The translations under genes and the position numbers were made by a program. A stretch of 64,000 nucleotides of DNA from Zarea fungicola (Eukaryota > Ascomycota > Sordariomycetes > Hypocreales > Cordycipitaceae). The notes below the pieces were generated by a model. It had not been told where the DNA came from and did not search any database. It was given only the letters and a program-made list of their open reading frames with translations. Where the stretch lies: the NCBI GenBank assembly GCA_900169235.1, contig FWCC01000044.1, positions 212,583-276,582 of the forward strand. Reading direction: 5' to 3'. Below are positions 59,587-64,000 of this stretch, in pieces (the stretch's first letter is position 1; every line of letters starts with the position of its first letter).

Positions 59587-61612
59587 GGTGGGAGACAACA
59601 TAAAAGAAAAGGTGGCAGCCGTGAAGAGGCAACAACAATGCATACAAATTGACGGTTGTGGAAGGCGAGCCAACTATGTAACAGCATAATGATCAGAATG
59701 GCTAAAAAAACTGTACACTAGATGCAGGCCAGAAGAAGCGTTGTGGTCTCTTTCCTCTGCAATCACAAGGGCTCGAACAAACGGGACCCAAAGATGTAAC
59801 AAATACTATTATTATTTAATGCATGTGAGAGTAATTCGACACTGTCTTGTTGTTCGCTCCGTTATGCATAAATTACGATAATGCTGAATGGATTATGGAC
59901 TATTCTGTTATGAGGCGTACGCGCTTTTGATAGCAAGAAAATGTGATGCATCACGTACATATTCTGGTGGGCTGAGTAAGAAGAAAAATGAACCGTTTAA
60001 TTTCGGACAACCGTCATGTTTCGGTGGGCGCTGTGGTCACGCAAACGTCTTGCAGAAGAGAGGGGGCGACATTACATCGCTATTGGGACCGAAGGATACC
60101 GGAGGAAAACTTTTTGATACCAATAGAGGGGTACGACCTGCCATTGGCTACTTTATTCACATGTCGAATTGACTCCTGCATACAAATTTTGCTGCTAGTA
60201 GAGTAATAGTGAGATATTTTCAAAAAATCGAATGATTCTGGACATTCTCTTTTGAAGACTCTGAAAGAAAAAGCAAACAAAACGCAAGCCTCTCACTGTT
60301 CACACGTGGCAAGGCGCAAACTAGTAGCTTCCACACACCCCCTTTCCCGAGAAAACAAGGGGACAAATGCATGGTATAATAAATGAATTGTTTTCTCTAT
60401 TTATTTGTTTCTTTCTTTCGGGAGCTTTTCCCTCTTAAGGAGTTGCCAGGCCATCGCACTATTTCGTAAAACATGCTTCGGCTACTACGGACAGAGCTAC
60501 GCACTTTGTCTCTTCTCTCGTGCCTAGGAGAGGATGCCAAAACTTAAATTACCTCAAAAATAATTAATTATTAACTATGCATTATTTAGAGACCCCCTGT
60601 TCTGGCTGTCGTTGACGATTGACGCACACGACTAGGATCACGGCAAGCAGCCACTCATATTACAACCACACGAGGTTCCTTAGGCGGCCGAGGACTCACT
60701 CCGCATCAGATAGGCATAATAATAGTAAGAGCACGAAAGGGCCAAATCAATGGTACTCTATTCTCACACCGCCTCGGTTGTGCGACTTTGGGTGTTTCTC
60801 TTGCATGTTGCATGAAGTCCCACAGCGGCACATTTAGTCGAGCCTGATGTGCACAACGGAGATTTTCAACGGCACCCACTGCATGCATATCCGTAACGCT
60901 GGGTTCAACTCGTTGTGCTTGATAGTTTTGTGCATGAAAAGAAATGGAGTCAGCCAGATTAAATTGAAATTTAGTGGTATATATATATATATGTATAGGT
61001 AAAATATACAGGAAGAGCGTGGCGTAGGTTGTAAAGTATTCAAGAAGGAAAAATCGGAGGGAAAAGCTACGAAAAATAAAATCAAGACAAAAATCTACGA
61101 TAGTGATATGCTCCTTTGTCCTGTATTCCCCATACTTTCCTCCGTTTCCCTCCTGATGCAGCCGAGATTAAGTATTTGCCAAATCACACCCTTTGCGAGG
61201 TGTAGCCAATAACGACATTAAAGATACATCGTTGCCAACAAGTAGTAATTAAAAACAGAGACAGCAAACTTCATATTGAGTTTGCCTCTGCATACAAGTA
61301 TAGTAGAAGCAGTGCGCACATCGGCTGTAGTGCATGTCGGGTGCTAGTGCATATCAAAATCGGCTTTCTTTTTGCTATGAGATGTTCATGTACAATCCAT
61401 GTACATTTGTCATAGAAAATAAGTCATCATAAAAGGTCCATAAATTCGTTACAAGACAGCAGCATGGCTCAAAAACGCAGATGAGAAAGGAGGAGAGAAG
61501 AAACAAGGGTTTCCTTGTGCTCTGCATGGGGTCTGTAAGTCCCAGCCACCAGATTGGGCTGCCAGTGACTGGTGCTGCCACAAGCAGCCCAAGGCGTTCC
61601 AGGCGCGGCATC
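59587..61612. other. 2.0-kb convergent gene-free stretch
   Basis: Between CLR2-like and the zinc protein, AT-rich, with a short (TA)n at 60979-60992. ORFs at 59888-60206 and elsewhere show no protein family features. Confidence 0.45.
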
Positions 61613-62518
61613 TCATTGATCTGGAGAGAGATCAGACTGCTCTGCCTCGAGCTCATCCAGTTTGGCCTCGAGCTTCTGCACAAAGGTTGGATCAAAGTCG
61701 TTGTCCACGGCGCGGGGCTGAGCCCGGGGGGAGAGGTCAGACTTCTCCTCGCCACACCTCCTGCATGGTGTACCGTTCTCTGCATGAACTGGGTAGAGGG
61801 CCCAGCATTTAGCGCACTCGTAGTAAGGGATGCTGTTGGGGCCAAACACGTCGCCAGGATAGCCGAATGGGTACTTGCTCAGCTTGGCACTGTGACGAAT
61901 GTTAACAATCCGAACATTTTCGGTTGTATAGTGAGGTCCCACAGAGGAACTGGGATAATAGAGGATAAGAGGTAGAACTTACGGTTCTCGCGGACAGTCA
62001 GTACAACGCACATGCTGGCACTTGTCACAAATTTTGCTCAGTTGAGCAAAGTCGGCTTGACAGACATGGCATGTTCGCCTCACCCGGTGACGGGGTTTTC
62101 TGAGCACCAGATCCGGGCCGCCAGTCCTGCTGCGCTTCTTGAAGACAACGCCGTCTTCGGACCAGTCTTGCTCGGAGATGCAGTGGCCCTCATCGTCGGC
62201 CTCGCTGCGACGCTTACCAGGTCTCATGCGGGCGACTAATTCGTCATTGGGTTCAATGCTCGAGTCTAGCCGATGGCACTCCTTACATCGGCTGTGTTCG
62301 CATTTGGAGCATTTTCCGTGCAGATTTATGCCTGAGTTGCAGAGATGACACGCCCAGCGGACACGGAGGCTTATGGGCTTATCCATGCGACGTACGGTCT
62401 CCTCTGGGAGGACAGTTCTCATCTCCCATGTCTCTACCTCCATGCCTAGGCGTAGAGAAATCACTCTTCCACGCTGTCCGACAATTTCTGCCTTGGAAAC
62501 TGTGTAGATGGGATTCAT
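61613..62518 (-). CDS. Cys-rich protein with repeated zinc-ribbon-like modules
   Basis: Two exons: 61983-62518 and 61613-61889; intron 61890-61982 (GTAAGT..CGTCACAG, 93 nt). Product 270 aa. Two similar modules, C-x2-C-x9-C-x2-C-x4-C-x2-C (CHLCNSGINLHGKCSKC, then EHSRCKEC) and C-x2-C-x10-C-x2-C-x4-C-x2-C (CHVCQADFAQLSKICDKC, then QHVRCTDC), are separated by ~85 residues. A third Cys unit follows the splice (YYECAKCWALYP .. GTPCRRCGEE). The conserved stretch KYPFGYPGDVFGPNSIPYYE lies between. I recognise the layout from uncharacterised filamentous-ascomycete proteins; function unknown, zinc binding inferred from the Cys pairs. The ATG at 62518 (MNPIYTV) is preferred to 62590, whose extra residues look random. 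C-terminus has a short helix (TFVQKLEAKLDELEAEQSDL). Confidence 0.75.
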
Positions 62519-64000
62519 ATCTGCTGCATATGTGATGTGGCGGTAGAGAGAAAGAGCGAGTATGTGTGTGTGGGAGTAATGTTGCTGCACTGCAGAGCAG
62601 CAGCCTGCTAGTCTGCCTAGCTGAAGCCGAGGTGATCACGGAGTGGTGACTCGAGGAACAAGAAAAAAGCCACTGAGGAATGCGAAGCTGCAAGTAGATA
62701 TGGCTGAGTTGTGTGTGTATTGCGATTGATGATCCACAAGGAAATCGGAGAGTGCAAATTGGCTGGCGACGGAGGTTTGTCTTGTCGCTTGCAAATCTGT
62801 GGCTGTTATTCCACTGTACCAGGAATGTTTAATAGCTTAGAACAAGTGAGTACTGGGTAAATGCTATCGGTGATTGTAGGACCGAGCTGTACGGCCAAGA
62901 TGGTGAGAGGAAAGTTGAGAAGCGAGACAGATCTGAAGGGGTCGCAGAGCAGGGAAGGGCGGGTGCAGGGGATGATAAATAAGTGCGAAAGAAGCAATGT
63001 TGGGGGCGGCGGCGGAGAGAGACTGGTTTTTGGCGCTAAAAGAAAATAGAGGGAGTTGTCGGTTATTGGTGGAGGCGACGAAAGCTAATGAACTATTTAG
63101 TTTGTTAACCGAAAAAAAAGAGAAAGGCCCAGAGTATTGACTACCCAACCGGCAGTAGTGCTGAAAATCTGATCTTTGATAGAGGTACGGATCATGGTGA
63201 CCACCAACGAGACCAGGGGCAGGGGTGTGTGGTGTGGCAAGATTGCGGTAAGGTGGGAGATGGTAATTGGATGTTTGGAGGATTAAGGCCCCCGTTAGTA
63301 CTTCATAAACTTGGTAACCTATGTACCACTAAGCTTTATGCATCATGTACCCAACAATAAAGAGAACTTTGCACCTAAGTAATTTGAGAACAGGCATGAC
63401 GGCGGCCCAAAGACTTGATGCATTTTTACGGGAGTAAGATGTGAATACCACTGTGTTTTATCAATCTGTACTCCATACTGTAATGGACGATGGAGTAATG
63501 GAAATGAGGGTCAAACAACGTTATTACTGAGTAGAAGCCAGTTGCCAAAAGTTGTACCAGTAGTAAGTGGTTCAGCGCTCCTTCCTTTCAGCAAGTTGTC
63601 GCCCCAGTGCCCTGTTCCCAGCGAGCTGGGTCGCGCTAGTGGAGTTTGGAACGAAAGGAGCGGGCATATGGGGCCAATCTTGGGGGGCACTTGCCAGCTG
63701 TCTGTGGCCGCTGACCACCAATCAATTTTGCTCAAGTCAGCACCAGACTCGTTTTGGGCTCTTTTTTCCCCAAAGGCCTGTGCGGCGCGGCGCTGCACAA
63801 CGTACGCCGTCGTAACGTAATGTATGTGCAACGACATCCCGCATTCATCTGCATCATGCTACCAAACTCCCGGGTCCTGACAAAAGCACCCATTATTCTC
63901 ACCTTAGTCTCGTCACTTATCACTTTATCTCTCGTAGGCACCAACTCCACACGCCGCTGCCTACCAGTTAAAGTATCCCGCCAAGGGGGTGACAAAAAAA
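62519..64000. other. right-end gene-free region
   Basis: 1.5 kb upstream of the zinc protein. Short ORFs on both strands (for example 63511-63837) have no family features. The end of the window is inside non-coding sequence as far as I can tell. Confidence 0.4.

Noticed and set aside
61375..61845. 156-codon minus-strand ORF
   Set aside because: Overlaps exon 2 of the zinc protein in another frame; no independent support.

Overview
This window is chromosomal DNA of a filamentous ascomycete. It carries spliced protein genes with short GT-AG introns (mostly 47-110 nt), intron-containing tRNA genes, and fungal core genes (mitochondrial division protein Mdv1, retromer Vps17, Cdc45, COP9 subunit 6, COMPASS subunit Bre2, SREA-type GATA factor, Zn2Cys6 regulators). 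Protein similarity as I recall it points to Sordariomycetes, probably Hypocreales; that placement is inference. I see no intact transposon, no rRNA, no CRISPR and no viral or bacterial insert.

Layout. 1-6 kb: three minus-strand genes, a JmjC (JMJD5-type) protein cut by the window edge, a MIT-like/coiled-coil protein (possible Atg38) and Mdv1. 7-12 kb: chorismate mutase (+) facing Bcp1 (-), then Vps17 (+). 12-13 kb: two identical intron-containing tRNA-Phe(GAA) genes. 13-20 kb: CSN6 (-), then a 14-TM MFS drug transporter (-) divergent from a Zn2Cys6 regulator (+). 20-28 kb: Rkm5, NCS-1 and Cdc45, all minus. 29-33 kb: LaeA-like methyltransferase (+) and a membrane-inserted RNF216-like RBR ubiquitin ligase (+). 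33-35 kb: a poorly resolved Cys-motif gene or relic. 35-41 kb: a hypothetical gene split by an in-frame TAG (+), a Dal5-type MFS permease (-) and a conserved hypothetical (-). 42-46 kb: one very large regulator (-) combining a Zn2Cys6 cluster, a TALE homeodomain, C2H2 fingers and five degenerate ~65-residue repeats. 49-54 kb: SREA-type iron regulator (-) divergent from Bre2 (+). 54-64 kb: tail-anchored hypothetical (-), Nse1 (-) divergent from a Clr2-like silencing factor with a 36-glutamine tract (+), and a Cys-rich zinc protein (-).

Most genes are housekeeping and do not form an operon-like unit. Chromatin and DNA-maintenance functions recur (JmjC, Cdc45, Bre2, Nse1, Clr2). The MFS/Zn2Cys6 pair around 15-20 kb is the best candidate for a local regulator-target module. 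Exon boundaries were placed by eye, using GT..AG signals, reading phase and restoration of family motifs; every junction stated below keeps the reading frame. The strongest candidate for something little described is the repeat array in the homeodomain regulator; next are the hydrophobic insertion inside the IBR of the RBR ligase, the in-frame stop in the 35.8-37.1 kb gene, and a 9-bp intergenic motif (TACGGAGTA) present at least four times.
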